This document shows positions 1 through 7,991 of a stretch of DNA of 31,230 nucleotides, one piece after another (within the stretch, counting starts at the first letter, position 1; every line of letters starts with the position of its first letter). The translations under genes were made by a program, and so were the position numbers. A model generated the notes under the pieces. It saw only the letters and a program-made list of their open reading frames with translations, had not been told where the DNA came from and ran no database searches. Origin of the DNA: a virus; the IMG/VR virus record IMGVR_UViG_3300025120_000303, positions 1-31,230 of that record. The stretch is one strand, 5' to 3'.

Positions 1-6
1 TCATAA

Positions 7-258
7 TTAACTTCTTGGTGATCCAACAGCGTGAGCTTTAGATGTTGCGCAAGTAATTTTTTCAGCTGGGTGTTTTTCTATGATAACAGTTTCGCCAGCT
101 GCTAAATAGAATTGTCCAATACCTGTACTACCATTTGATTCTTCAAGTACACCAGTAGCAGCACTAGTAGCTGTAATTCTAACATACTGCGCTCTACCAA
201 AATCATTATCAGAGGCATTAGTGACAACATCACCTTTAACTATAAATGTTTGTGCCAT
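7..258 (-). CDS. Small phage structural-type protein (83 aa), function unknown
   Basis: An 83-residue beta-rich protein without cysteine-rich, membrane or signal features. It begins MAQTFIVKGDVV and ends AHAVGSPRS, a style I associate with small virion-associated proteins of marine T4-like phages; that is recollection, not a search result. The start is supported by an AGGAG about 11 bases upstream of the ATG. It lies just after the prohead core genes and ends two bases before a new minus-strand ATG at bases 4-2, so it sits inside the head-assembly operon (portal, prohead core, this gene, next gene). A small capsid decoration or head-associated role is plausible from position, but no motif proves it. 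Confidence 0.75.
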   Translation of the reverse strand: MAQTFIVKGDVVTNASDNDFGRAQYVRITATSAATGVLEESNGSTGIGQFYLAAGETVIIEKHPAEKITCATSKAHAVGSPRS

Positions 259-259
259 T

Positions 260-502
260 TTATTTTTCTCCTAATTGTTCTATTAATTCTTTATCAAAAT
301 AATCATAAAATTTTTGTTTGTTAATATTATGAAATTCTGATACTTTATTTACAGAATTTTCAAACTTCTCAATAATACTTCCAGTTTCTTTTTCAATCAA
401 CTTTATTATATCACCAATTGCTTCTTTCATCAACGGTGATAAGTCATTGAAACTTTTTGAATCTATAATTAGATTCTCTTTCACTATCTTACTGACCAGC
501 AT
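260..502 (-). CDS. Small lysine/glutamate-rich protein in the gp68 position (80 aa)
   Basis: An 80-residue charged, mostly helical protein rich in Lys, Glu and Ile, with a central amphipathic stretch (about residues 22-60) that could form a coiled coil. I do not recognise a family by sequence. In T4 the genes after portal gp20 are the small prohead core genes 67 and 68, and this ORF follows the gp67-like gene, overlapping its end by 14 bases. A gp68-like prohead core role is therefore inferred from position only. A GAGG just before the ATG gives a weak ribosome binding site. An alternative start slightly inside the ORF cannot be excluded because the overlap with the upstream gene is modest. 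Confidence 0.65.
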   Translation of the reverse strand: MLVSKIVKENLIIDSKSFNDLSPLMKEAIGDIIKLIEKETGSIIEKFENSVNKVSEFHNINKQKFYDYFDKELIEQLGEK

Positions 503-788
503 CCTCAGTTTCCTTTGGAGTTAAGTCTATTTGTGCTTCACCATCTTCGTTTGGATTAGAAACACTACCATCTTGGTTAAAAGTTCCTGGATCAGCTATT
601 ACTGGTTTTGGGTCGCTATGTGGTTCTACTTCAAGTTCTCCATTAAACAAATTACCAGCAACTTCTTTTCTTTGACCATCTAACGAATCACCTACTTTAA
701 CTCTTAACGCATCTTTGAATGCATCTCCAGCCGCAGCGTTATCGCCATTCGCTATTTGATCTATAAAACTTTTTACTTCTTCACTCAT
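489..788 (-). CDS. gp67: Prohead core protein, gp67-like
   Basis: A 99-residue protein whose first half carries the pattern seen in T4 gp67 and its marine relatives: a small-residue helix with NAAAGDAFKDAL, then a KVGDSL segment and RKEVAGNLF. The second half is acidic and proline/asparagine-rich, like the acidic tail of T4 gp67 (about 80 aa). In T4 the protein is an internal component of the prohead scaffold core and is cleaved by the gp21 protease during maturation. It lies directly downstream of the portal gene, the same order as T4 genes 20 and 67. A clear AGGAG ribosome binding site precedes the ATG. The family assignment rests on the N-terminal pattern, acidic tail, size and synteny. 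Confidence 0.75.
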   Translation of the reverse strand: MSEEVKSFIDQIANGDNAAAGDAFKDALRVKVGDSLDGQRKEVAGNLFNGELEVEPHSDPKPVIADPGTFNQDGSVSNPNEDGEAQIDLTPKETEDAGQ

Positions 789-798
789 TTTTTTTCTC

Positions 799-2328
799 CT
801 ATACTATGTCGTCATCAGTGATGACTTGAGCCATTGGGTCTTGGATAACTTTAGCTTTAATTTCTTTTCTAATTTGTTTATCCATATCTTCAATTTCTCT
901 TTCATTTTGTTTTAATACATTCTTTCTAACATATTCAACTGAGAAGAATTTACCTATATGGTCTCTCATCTCATTTGCTAATGCTAGTCTTTCTCTCATC
1001 AGTTCAGTTTGTTTTAACTCAGCAAAATGACCATCTTGTAAAAAGTCATACTGTAAACAATCTCTAACTGTATACCAATCTCCTTCAGCAATAACACCTT
1101 TTAAAACTAATTGTGTTCTTAAAATATCATTGAAAAGTTCAGTAAATTTCTTTCTTAATCTTTGAACAAACTTAGTAAATTTTAATTCATCTCTAGTAAT
1201 TTCACTAGCTCTACCTAAATTAAAACCTTGACTTGCTTCCAATCTACTAGTTGGTACATTCAAAGAACGATATAACTTAGCTCTAAAATATTCTATATCA
1301 GATATTTCGCCTAAATTTTGACCGCCAGGCAAAGTAGTAATATCAGTACCTCTTCCACCCTCTCTACTTGGTAGCCAGAAGTCTTCCAACATTGACATAT
1401 AATTTCTGTCATCTTTTATTTCTCCTGTGTTAGCGTCATAGACAAGTTTGTTTCTATATCTTGCCATTACATCTCTAAGGTATTGTTCTGCTTTTATTTT
1501 TGGTAAATTACCTACATCAATCTTAAATATTCTTCTTTCAGGTGCTCTAGCTATACGATAGATTACTGCTGAATCTTCAATCATTCTTAATTGATTAACA
1601 GGTTTAATCGCCTTATGTAAATAAGACAATACCATATTTTTGTTTTGATCAATTAAACCAGACGCACAAAAAGCAATTGTATCTGGCGCTATCTTAATAC
1701 CAGATTGACCAGTTGTACCTGATAAACCTCTTTCATTGTATAAAAAGTATTCAATATATTCATCAACAACAGCTAAACTGTTTAGTGATGATGGCATTGG
1801 AGTGTCAGGTCTTTTCTTCCTAACTTCTCTAATTTTTTTAATCTTTCTAGGATCAATATATTTTAATTCTGTTATACCTTTTTTAGAATTTTCTCTATCA
1901 ATTATCTTTTGAAAAAAGATTCTTCCATCTACATACCATCGTCTAAAAAGGTCATGTCCTTTTGTATTGAAATTCATTAACTTCAACACTTCTCTAAACT
2001 CGTCTTCTATCTTACCTCTAACTTCTTTTCCATAAGGTAAGTCAGTTAAATTCACTCTTACTGCATCTTTCAATTCATTAGCAACAATAGCTTCATTGAC
2101 AATATCTTCTATCGCCATGTCACATTCAGGGTGTAAAGCTATTTCTCTATATCTACGAACAAGGTCCTGCTCAGTTTTGGCAGTTCCTTCCATGTCAAGG
2201 TATGATCCAAAGTGTCCTCCAGCATTGACCGTTTGTGTTCCGTCATCTGCTTGAGCTGTTGTAAACGCTTGTTTTGGATCAGCTTGTTTCTTTAGTTTTG
2301 TTATTGAAAAGCCGAATAATTCTGCCAT
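799..2328 (-). CDS. gp20: Portal vertex protein, gp20-like
   Basis: A 509-residue protein (T4 gp20 is 524). The dodecameric portal forms the unique head vertex through which DNA is packaged and ejected and to which the neck attaches. Recognisable segments include RYREIALHPECDMAIEDIVNEA (about residues 59-80), the aromatic FRRWYVDGRIFFQKI (about 127-141), the LKYIDPRKIKKIREV segment, and VPTSRLEASQGFNLGRASEITRDELKF in the C-terminal half, all characteristic of T4-like portals. The start is supported by an AAGGAG seven bases before the ATG. The gene follows a terminator at 2361-2386 and a candidate late promoter variant at 2347-2354, so it may begin its own transcription unit with the prohead core genes downstream. 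Confidence 0.96.
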   Translation of the reverse strand: MAELFGFSITKLKKQADPKQAFTTAQADDGTQTVNAGGHFGSYLDMEGTAKTEQDLVRRYREIALHPECDMAIEDIVNEAIVANELKDAVRVNLTDLPYGKEVRGKIEDEFREVLKLMNFNTKGHDLFRRWYVDGRIFFQKIIDRENSKKGITELKYIDPRKIKKIREVRKKRPDTPMPSSLNSLAVVDEYIEYFLYNERGLSGTTGQSGIKIAPDTIAFCASGLIDQNKNMVLSYLHKAIKPVNQLRMIEDSAVIYRIARAPERRIFKIDVGNLPKIKAEQYLRDVMARYRNKLVYDANTGEIKDDRNYMSMLEDFWLPSREGGRGTDITTLPGGQNLGEISDIEYFRAKLYRSLNVPTSRLEASQGFNLGRASEITRDELKFTKFVQRLRKKFTELFNDILRTQLVLKGVIAEGDWYTVRDCLQYDFLQDGHFAELKQTELMRERLALANEMRDHIGKFFSVEYVRKNVLKQNEREIEDMDKQIRKEIKAKVIQDPMAQVITDDDIV

Positions 2329-2346
2329 AATATCTCCTTGTACTAC

Positions 2347-2354
2347 TACTTATA
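2347..2354 (-). promoter_or_regulatory. Candidate variant late promoter before gp20
   Basis: Read on the minus strand this is TATAAGTA, one mismatch from the T4 late promoter TATAAATA. It lies between the terminator after gp19 and the portal start, leaving a leader of roughly 12-14 bases. The position is persuasive, but the sequence is not the exact consensus. Confidence 0.4.
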
Positions 2355-2360
2355 AGGGAT

Positions 2361-2386
2361 TTAAAAGAGGGGCCGAAGCCCCTCTA
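2361..2386 (-). terminator. Intrinsic terminator after gp19
   Basis: Read on the minus strand there is an 8-bp perfect stem, AGAGGGGC with GCCCCTCT, closed by a TTCG tetraloop and followed by TTT. It begins 14 bases after the tail tube stop codon. The GC-rich stem stands out in this AT-rich genome, and the loop is the very stable UUCG type. It should end the sheath/tube transcript before the portal gene. Confidence 0.85.
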
Positions 2387-2399
2387 GTATATCTAATTA

Positions 2400-2927
2400 T
2401 TAAGTTGTAGTATTTGTTTCAAAATACTGGTACGCAAACTCAACAGAAAATGTTTCTATTTCAGTTTTTTGGTCAAAATCTAAGCCAATTTCGGCTAAAG
2501 ATACTGGGTACGCACCTCTTAAAGTATAAGACTTAATTGTATTACCGTTTCTATCTAAATGATCAACGAATGCATCAACTTGATAGTCAACAGGATTTGT
2601 TAATCCTTCATTGTCAGTCATGTTGTTGATTCCGTTTTGCCATCTTTCAAATGCGTTTCTTAATTTGAAATCTGTATCATTTAATACTGTGATAGACCAA
2701 TTTGCTATTGTTCTATCGCCAGCGATTTTAACTGCTCTTCCTCTAAAGTTAACATCTATATTGTCAACTGTCATAGCAGGAATTGCTGTTGCTCTACATA
2801 AAAACGCTAGGTCTTCTATTTCTCCACCAACTTGGGCATAACCAGGAAAAGGCATTGTCACCTTAAACTGATTGGCACGAGCGCCACCGCCTGCAAGTTT
2901 AGCTTTGAAGTCATTAATGTTTGCCAT
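2400..2927 (-). CDS. gp19: Tail tube protein, gp19-like
   Basis: A 175-residue protein (T4 gp19 is 163). Stacked hexamers form the inner tail tube through which DNA passes. The segment FLCRATAIPAMTVDNIDVNF followed by RAVKIAGDRTIANWSITVLND (about residues 42-83) matches the core of the T4 tube protein, where CKATALPA and INVAGDRTFDDWTVTVMND occupy the same places. The C-terminal part, with ETFSVEFAYQYFE, matches the closing strands of the T4 protein. The gene directly follows the sheath gene (gap of 21 bases), the conserved gp18-gp19 order, and is followed by a strong terminator. Confidence 0.95.
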   Translation of the reverse strand: MANINDFKAKLAGGGARANQFKVTMPFPGYAQVGGEIEDLAFLCRATAIPAMTVDNIDVNFRGRAVKIAGDRTIANWSITVLNDTDFKLRNAFERWQNGINNMTDNEGLTNPVDYQVDAFVDHLDRNGNTIKSYTLRGAYPVSLAEIGLDFDQKTEIETFSVEFAYQYFETNTTT

Positions 2928-2948
2928 TTTTTATTTCTCCTCTACTAA

Positions 2949-4892
2949 TTAACCGCCAGCGACTTCTTCAAAAGCCACGCCAGTTCTTGTTGCGATGAAT
3001 TGTAATGTAATAAAGTTGATTGATCTTGTCGGTTTAACAAAAATCTCAGCGATAAATTCATTTCTATCAATTACTTCACCTGTGTTGTTAGTTTCATCAC
3101 ACACTACTAAAAAGTCTGTGATACCTCTTCTGCCCTGTACTTCTCTTAGGAAAGGCTCAACGATATTTCTAAAGTTTGCTCTTGTAAATTCATCATTGAA
3201 CTCAAAAAGTTGAAACTTAGAAGCTGTTGAGATAGCCTTTTCCAATGTAATGAATAATCTTCTTACATTGATTCTATCAAAAGCACTTGGAGAGCTTAAT
3301 CCAGTTTTATCACCAAATAAGACTGTACCTTGTCCAGGGAAAGTAGCAACTGGGTTGACTCTCTTAGGATATAGTTGATCTCTTTGGGCTTTAGTTGGAT
3401 TGTAAGCTAGTTTGACTGCGCCTCTTATGATACCTCTGTTGAAACCAGCAGGTGAGTACCAAGCGTCTGCAACCAAATCAGTTCTTGCTGCGAGACCAGC
3501 AACATCACCGTTTAATGGAACAAATCTGTAAACATCATTGTATCTGTCATAACAATATTTGTATCCACTATCAAATACAACATATGAACTTGATCTAACA
3601 GAATCAAAAAATCCTGTCACATTAGTTGTTTGTGTATTTGCGTTTGTGATATTAACTACATCTGCTCTTTGTGGTGAAGCAAAAACGATTGCGTCTTTTC
3701 TATTCTCTGCAATAGTGATTAGATTGTCAACATGCGTTGCTGTTCCACTTGGACCTGTAATGATTAATCCTACATCAACTGTTTCAGCGTCTGCAAACTT
3801 TTCATAAGCTGTTTTTAGTTGACCAGCAGTCACAGCAGAGCCATTAGCTCCAGCTGTCATACTTTCAGAAGTTGGAGTATTTACTGCAGTGAAAGTCACT
3901 CCAGTAGCGTTTGATCCCCAATTTGTTCCTGATGAGTTGTGGTCAGTCCAGTAAATGTAATTAGATTTGTTTTTAATTACAGTTGGATAGTAGTTTGTGT
4001 CTCCTTGTGGAGTTTTTGCGTCAGCGGCTTTAGATACTTTAGAAAAAGTTTCAATAACTGCTCCTGGTGTACCTGAGATACCACCGTCTTCATCAATGAC
4101 TACTACATGGATTTCATCGCCTGAACCGCTTCTGTCTGCTGTCCATGCTGATGTTCCTGGAGCGCCATCTACTGATTCGTAAAATCTCCATCTTCTTTTT
4201 ACTCTTGTATTATCTGCTATTGCCGTTTGAACACCACCTGATCCTCTAGGGTGTTGTACTAGACTTATTGAAGTTGCTGCGACTGCAGTCAATCTATACT
4301 TTTCGCCAGTTGTAAAATCTGTTCCAGCGGCAGTTGTACTGAACTCAACAATGTCACCTACATTTAAATATGTAGTTGCATCTGAATCCATAGTGATTGA
4401 TGTATCGCCAACAGCGACATCAGCTTGATTAACTTGCTGTGCAGTTGTTGTTGTTGCTTCAAAAGCAGTTGCTGATGGACAAGTTGCAACAAGTAGGTTA
4501 TTACCCCACGCTCCAGCAGTTTTTGCTGTGAAAGTTATTGCGTTTGCTTGACCAGTAGCATAGTTTTGTTCGTAATCGTCTATATTTTTGACTAAAATAC
4601 TTGAACCTGAAGTATTTGCATTAGTCAAACCTGTATTTTGGGCTCGTACTACTCTTAATGCGTTAGAGTATTGTAAGAAGTTAGAAGCTGAGAAAAAATA
4701 CTCAAAATTTGTTGAGTCTGGTTTCCCAAATGTATCTACTAATTCTTGTTCACTAGAAATTGCTACGATCTCATCTACTGGACCTTGTCTAAATTCACCA
4801 GCAAAAGCGCCGATAGATGTAGATACCGCAGGTATAATTCTACTTAAATCTTTTTCTTGTACGAGAACGCCCGGTGATACTTGAAATGCCAT
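2949..4892 (-). CDS. gp18: Tail sheath protein, gp18-like
   Basis: A 647-residue protein (T4 gp18 is 659). It polymerises around the tube and contracts to drive it through the host envelope. The N-terminus runs SPGVLVQEKDLS..., then GAFAGEFRQGPVDEI, VDTFGKP and FLQYSNALRVVRA, which align with the T4 N-terminal domain (GKFQWGP, VNTFGQP, FLQYGNDLRVVRA). The middle (about residues 125-330) is a less conserved, threonine/serine-rich protruding region. The C-terminus, with the FNDEFTRANFRNIVEPFLREVQGRRG segment and LQFIATRTG, is the conserved sheath-polymerisation domain. A late promoter at 4988-4995 lies upstream with a leader of about 90 bases that contains a small hairpin. An AGAGGAGAA ribosome binding site precedes the ATG. 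Confidence 0.96.
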   Translation of the reverse strand: MAFQVSPGVLVQEKDLSRIIPAVSTSIGAFAGEFRQGPVDEIVAISSEQELVDTFGKPDSTNFEYFFSASNFLQYSNALRVVRAQNTGLTNANTSGSSILVKNIDDYEQNYATGQANAITFTAKTAGAWGNNLLVATCPSATAFEATTTTAQQVNQADVAVGDTSITMDSDATTYLNVGDIVEFSTTAAGTDFTTGEKYRLTAVAATSISLVQHPRGSGGVQTAIADNTRVKRRWRFYESVDGAPGTSAWTADRSGSGDEIHVVVIDEDGGISGTPGAVIETFSKVSKAADAKTPQGDTNYYPTVIKNKSNYIYWTDHNSSGTNWGSNATGVTFTAVNTPTSESMTAGANGSAVTAGQLKTAYEKFADAETVDVGLIITGPSGTATHVDNLITIAENRKDAIVFASPQRADVVNITNANTQTTNVTGFFDSVRSSSYVVFDSGYKYCYDRYNDVYRFVPLNGDVAGLAARTDLVADAWYSPAGFNRGIIRGAVKLAYNPTKAQRDQLYPKRVNPVATFPGQGTVLFGDKTGLSSPSAFDRINVRRLFITLEKAISTASKFQLFEFNDEFTRANFRNIVEPFLREVQGRRGITDFLVVCDETNNTGEVIDRNEFIAEIFVKPTRSINFITLQFIATRTGVAFEEVAGG

Positions 4893-4944
4893 AGGTTATT
4901 CTCCTCTTTAATTAGCTAATTATCATTTTTAATTTGTCAAAATC

Positions 4945-4960
4945 CGTAAGTTTTCTTACG
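4945..4960 (-). other. Short hairpin in the gp18 mRNA leader
   Basis: A perfect 6-bp inverted repeat (CGTAAG, loop AAAA on the minus strand, CTTACG) lies between the late promoter at 4988-4995 and the sheath start. It is followed by GATTTTG, too few T bases for a convincing terminator. It could be a leader structure that stabilises the message or tunes translation, or a weak terminator for the gp17 transcript. Confidence 0.4.
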
Positions 4961-4987
4961 ACCATATTCAAACTTTATCAGTATAGG

Positions 4988-4995
4988 TATTTATA
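4988..4995 (-). promoter_or_regulatory. T4-type late promoter before gp18
   Basis: Exact TATAAATA on the minus strand in the 121-base gap between gp17 and gp18. It is the T4 late consensus recognised by the gp55 sigma factor with gp33/gp45 in T4. Predicted transcripts would carry an unusually long leader of about 90 bases before the sheath ATG, fitting strong late expression of sheath and tube. Confidence 0.75.
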
Positions 4996-5013
4996 ATAAC
5001 CAAAAAGTAGAGA

Positions 5014-6666
5014 TTATTGTCCTTTTCTGACTACAGGATACCAACGAGTACCATATTCATCTATCGTTTCTTCATTCATTGGGTCACTATTGATACCGTC
5101 ATCTACAAACCCAAATGGTGCCATATCTTGTTCTATCAAATTTTGTTGTTCCATATACATCTGATTTCTAATATTAGAATCAGATAACTCTTTAAAGTAA
5201 GGTTGATTAGATAACCACCCAAATATAACTAAACACATAACTAAGTCATCATTTGTACCTTCTTCAGCCATCCAACTATTACCTCTACGAGAAAAAGTTG
5301 ATATTTCTTCTATTATAGAGAAGTCATTGACTTGTATCTTATCACCCTCCATAAGCGTCTTAAAATTCGCACAACCAACCTTTTTTATCTGTTTTGTCAT
5401 ACGAACTCCTAATGATGTACCTCTACCTGAGAACATTGCTCCAAGTATTTGACCAGCTCTACCCCTTTGAGTTGTCATCAATATATTAGGATATTCTAAC
5501 TCATAGTGCATTGCTTCAGCGATAGATTGTCCTAAATCATTTACTTCAATTAAAGTATGAGCTTCTTCATACGCCTTTGCTGTTTGAGCAACTATGTTTG
5601 GAAATACAAATGGTTTGACTTCATTGTTTTTGTAAGTACAAACTACTTCATATGGAATTTTTTTACTTTCGTCTTTTGTGACATCTATTATTATAAACGC
5701 AGAGTAATCTTTGTTTGTACCTCTGGCGACATCAACACAACAGACATACATACGACCCTTTTCTGGTTTCTTAAACATCTTCAATCCATTCTTAGATTGT
5801 ATTGCGTCTATGTAAACTGTGTTCTTAATTTTTGCTGGTGAGATTAGAGTATCTACTGAACCTAAAAACTCACACTCAAATTCTTGTTGGAATTGTTCTT
5901 CACTAGTATTCCTAATGGTCATTTCTTTCCATTTAGCATCTCTACCAGGAACTTCACTCCAATGTACTTCTATTGGTACATAATCATTTTTTTTGTTTAT
6001 AGCATCAATCCATAATTTGTAATATTGATTCATTCCGTGAGGTGTAGATACAATAATCATCTTTGTTTTTTTACCAGATGAAATTGTAGGATAAACTGAA
6101 CTAAAAAACATCTCTGCGATATTCGCTGGTACGAAAGCAAACTCATCAAGGAATATTATATTATAAGAACCACCCCGAATTGCTGAAGATGAAGTTGCCG
6201 CTGCGACAATGGTTGATTTGTTTTCTAATTCTATATTACCTTTGTTCCAATTGATTACACCTTGTTGCATCCACTTAGGTAAATTTTCATAGGCAAGTTG
6301 TAGTCTACCAAGTATATCTCTTGCTGTAGAACTCTTATTGGCTAGTATCGCTATATTTGAATTAGGATTAAATAAAGCATAGTGTAATAGATAAGAAATA
6401 GTTGTTGTTGATTTACCAGATTGTCTAGGTAGTTTACAAATTGTAAATCTGTTATCGTGTATTGTTTGTACAATCTTCTTTTGAAAGCCATACATATGAA
6501 AAGGCACAAGACCTTCATCAAGTGATACAATTTTTACATAAGTTTCCATAAAGTAAACAGGATTACCAGCACACTTTTGATATTCTAATATTTGTTCTTT
6601 AGTAAACTCTTGTGGTGTGTTTACTTTTTTTAGATTTGGATTACCTAAATATTGATCTTGGCTCAT
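5014..6666 (-). CDS. gp17: Terminase large subunit, gp17-like
   Basis: A 550-residue packaging motor (T4 gp17 is 610) with an N-terminal ATPase and a C-terminal nuclease that pumps DNA into the prohead through the portal and cuts the concatemer. The Walker A motif is RQSGKST (residues 81-87), Walker B is IIFLDE (170-175) with the catalytic Glu, and the coupling motif STPHG is at 207-211. The nuclease domain begins near 305 with acidic D312 in VDVARG, a second acidic cluster at E374-D377 (IEVND), and D473-D474 (TNDDLV), consistent with the RNase H-fold metal site. The gene overlaps no neighbour; it follows an oxygenase gene by two bases rather than gp16 directly, a departure from T4 order. Confidence 0.97.
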   Translation of the reverse strand: MSQDQYLGNPNLKKVNTPQEFTKEQILEYQKCAGNPVYFMETYVKIVSLDEGLVPFHMYGFQKKIVQTIHDNRFTICKLPRQSGKSTTTISYLLHYALFNPNSNIAILANKSSTARDILGRLQLAYENLPKWMQQGVINWNKGNIELENKSTIVAAATSSSAIRGGSYNIIFLDEFAFVPANIAEMFFSSVYPTISSGKKTKMIIVSTPHGMNQYYKLWIDAINKKNDYVPIEVHWSEVPGRDAKWKEMTIRNTSEEQFQQEFECEFLGSVDTLISPAKIKNTVYIDAIQSKNGLKMFKKPEKGRMYVCCVDVARGTNKDYSAFIIIDVTKDESKKIPYEVVCTYKNNEVKPFVFPNIVAQTAKAYEEAHTLIEVNDLGQSIAEAMHYELEYPNILMTTQRGRAGQILGAMFSGRGTSLGVRMTKQIKKVGCANFKTLMEGDKIQVNDFSIIEEISTFSRRGNSWMAEEGTNDDLVMCLVIFGWLSNQPYFKELSDSNIRNQMYMEQQNLIEQDMAPFGFVDDGINSDPMNEETIDEYGTRWYPVVRKGQ

Positions 6667-6668
6667 TG

Positions 6669-7271
6669 TTATATCCCACCCATTACAGGTACCTCGTTAA
6701 ATCCTATCCAACCAGTGACAATATATTTTTCACTAGTCTGACTTACTTGTCCTTTGTGTGTATGTGTCCAATCTGCTGGCCATATTAATGTCATACCCTT
6801 TTTCGCTTTAGTATTTATCTTTTGATGTAAAAATTCTGTACCACCGTCTTCAACATCATTTAGATAAGTCATAAAAACTAAAACTCTATTACTACTTAAC
6901 TTGTTCATTCTTTCATAGTGCCATTTCTTAATACCACCACCAATAGGATAATATTGCATATTGTAGTCTTCGTAAAAATCAATATTTTCTATGTCTTCTA
7001 AACAAGGATATAGTTTTTTATATTCTTCTAAAATTTTATGTAAATACATTTCATAAGTTTCAATAGGCTCCAATGAGCCAAATGGTTTGATAATGTAATC
7101 AGTTGATTCTTTAAAATCTACATCTTCTATATGTTTATTATCTTTAATAACCATTCCCGCTTTATGTTGGTCTTTATGATTGTTGAAATATGTAATTAAA
7201 TCATCACAAACATTTTCAGGTATATCCCAACCACCAATAAAACTTTCATATGGAAAATTATGCTTTATCAT
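6669..7271 (-). CDS. 2OG-Fe(II) oxygenase (gp16/gp17-region copy 1)
   Basis: A 200-residue protein of the prolyl-4-hydroxylase-like 2-oxoglutarate/Fe(II) dioxygenase superfamily. The double-stranded beta-helix core starts at MQYYPIGGG (about 105-113). The metal site is H118-x-E120 (HYE) with a distal His in WTHTHKG (H170 or H172), and K182 is placed about ten residues later to bind 2-oxoglutarate. The use of H-x-E instead of the commoner H-x-D is retained in its paralogue at 7992-8564, so it is probably functional. It starts 14 bases inside the end of the ParB-like gene and ends two bases before gp17. The substrate is unknown; peptide hydroxylation is the usual role of this fold. Confidence 0.85.
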   Translation of the reverse strand: MIKHNFPYESFIGGWDIPENVCDDLITYFNNHKDQHKAGMVIKDNKHIEDVDFKESTDYIIKPFGSLEPIETYEMYLHKILEEYKKLYPCLEDIENIDFYEDYNMQYYPIGGGIKKWHYERMNKLSSNRVLVFMTYLNDVEDGGTEFLHQKINTKAKKGMTLIWPADWTHTHKGQVSQTSEKYIVTGWIGFNEVPVMGGI

Positions 7272-7566
7272 TTTTTACAATAACCTCTATATGAGTATAT
7301 CCAAGTTTGTTTGCTTGTGTCACTCTTTGACTACCTTTTAAAACACTATACTCTTTTTCTATATATGTTTGACCAGTAGCACCAAATCTATTTTTTTGTT
7401 TTGTATGTCTAAAGACTTCAATGGGACTTTCCATTATATTTGTAATGTTCTCAACGCCATCGGTTAACTTAGGATTATACTTTTCGTAATAAGTATTATA
7501 AGTTAAATCACTTATCGCTAGTGTCGTCTTTTTTGGGTGTGATGTTCTTGCTTTCAATATTTTCAT
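7258..7566 (-). CDS. ParB/sulfiredoxin-like domain protein (102 aa)
   Basis: A 102-residue basic protein lying between the terminase subunits. Its second half looks like a ParB/Srx-type N-terminal domain: MESPIEVF (about 45-52) as the strand with a Pro-Ile-Val pattern, then YSVLKGSQRVTQANKLGYTHIEVIV (about 73-97), which follows the ParB pattern of a strand, G-S/H-x-R, a helix, and a final strand. Members bind nucleotides (CTP in ParB) and some act as nucleases or DNA-binding clamps. The protein is too short to include a helix-turn-helix domain. It overlaps the end of gp16 by 59 bases; no ATG occurs further in before residue 45, so the long overlap is probably real. A packaging-related role is inferred from position only. 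Confidence 0.6.
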   Translation of the reverse strand: MKILKARTSHPKKTTLAISDLTYNTYYEKYNPKLTDGVENITNIMESPIEVFRHTKQKNRFGATGQTYIEKEYSVLKGSQRVTQANKLGYTHIEVIVKNDKA

Positions 7567-7987
7567 CTTCTTGTTTCCTATTTAACATCTTTTGTAATTC
7601 ATTTGTAGAACCTACAAATAGAGCATTTTTAATTTGAGGATTTGCTGACTTAGGTAATTCTTTTAAGTCTTTTAGTTTTTTTTGTAAGTCTTGTAGTTTA
7701 TCTACTGTTTGTCCTACTTGTCCTATAAGTTGACCAGCAACTTCGTATGCTCTTGGGTGTTGTCCTTCTTTGGCTATATCTAATATACCTTGAATGGCCT
7801 CATTACCTTTGTCAATTAAATTGTAATAATTATCTCTACTATAACTGTAATCGTTATCTATGTCTTCTTTATTTTCATCTTCTTTACGAACAACAGGAGA
7901 TTTAAATTCTTGCTGTACTATTTCTTTTTTTGGCTCAGGTGTATCTATACCTAATATTTCATTTACCTTATCTTCTAGTTTACTCAT
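7508..7987 (-). CDS. gp16: Terminase small subunit, gp16-like
   Basis: A 159-residue protein (T4 gp16 is 164). In T4 it forms a ring that recognises concatemeric DNA and stimulates gp17 ATPase activity. The central core NLIDKGNEAIQGILDIAKEG, then HPRAYEVAGQLI and a coiled-coil helix VDKLQDLQKKLKDLK (about 57-110), match the conserved centre of T4-like small terminases, followed by the family-typical NALFVGSTNELQKML (about 121-135). Both termini are charged and low in complexity. The start lies about six bases from an AATAAATA late-promoter-like sequence at 7993-8000, leaving almost no leader. Unusually it is separated from gp17 by a ParB-like gene and an oxygenase. Confidence 0.9.
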   Translation of the reverse strand: MSKLEDKVNEILGIDTPEPKKEIVQQEFKSPVVRKEDENKEDIDNDYSYSRDNYYNLIDKGNEAIQGILDIAKEGQHPRAYEVAGQLIGQVGQTVDKLQDLQKKLKDLKELPKSANPQIKNALFVGSTNELQKMLNRKQEDENIESKNITPKKDDTSDK

Positions 7988-7991
7988 AATA

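Noticed and set aside
1-4. Start of a further gene at the left edge
   Set aside because: An ATG lies at bases 4-2 on the minus strand two bases after the previous stop, which is suggestive, but only one codon is visible and nothing can be said about its product.
6818-6830. GATAAATA inside the oxygenase gene at 6669-7271
   Set aside because: It is intragenic, has a mismatch, and no gene start follows at a sensible distance.
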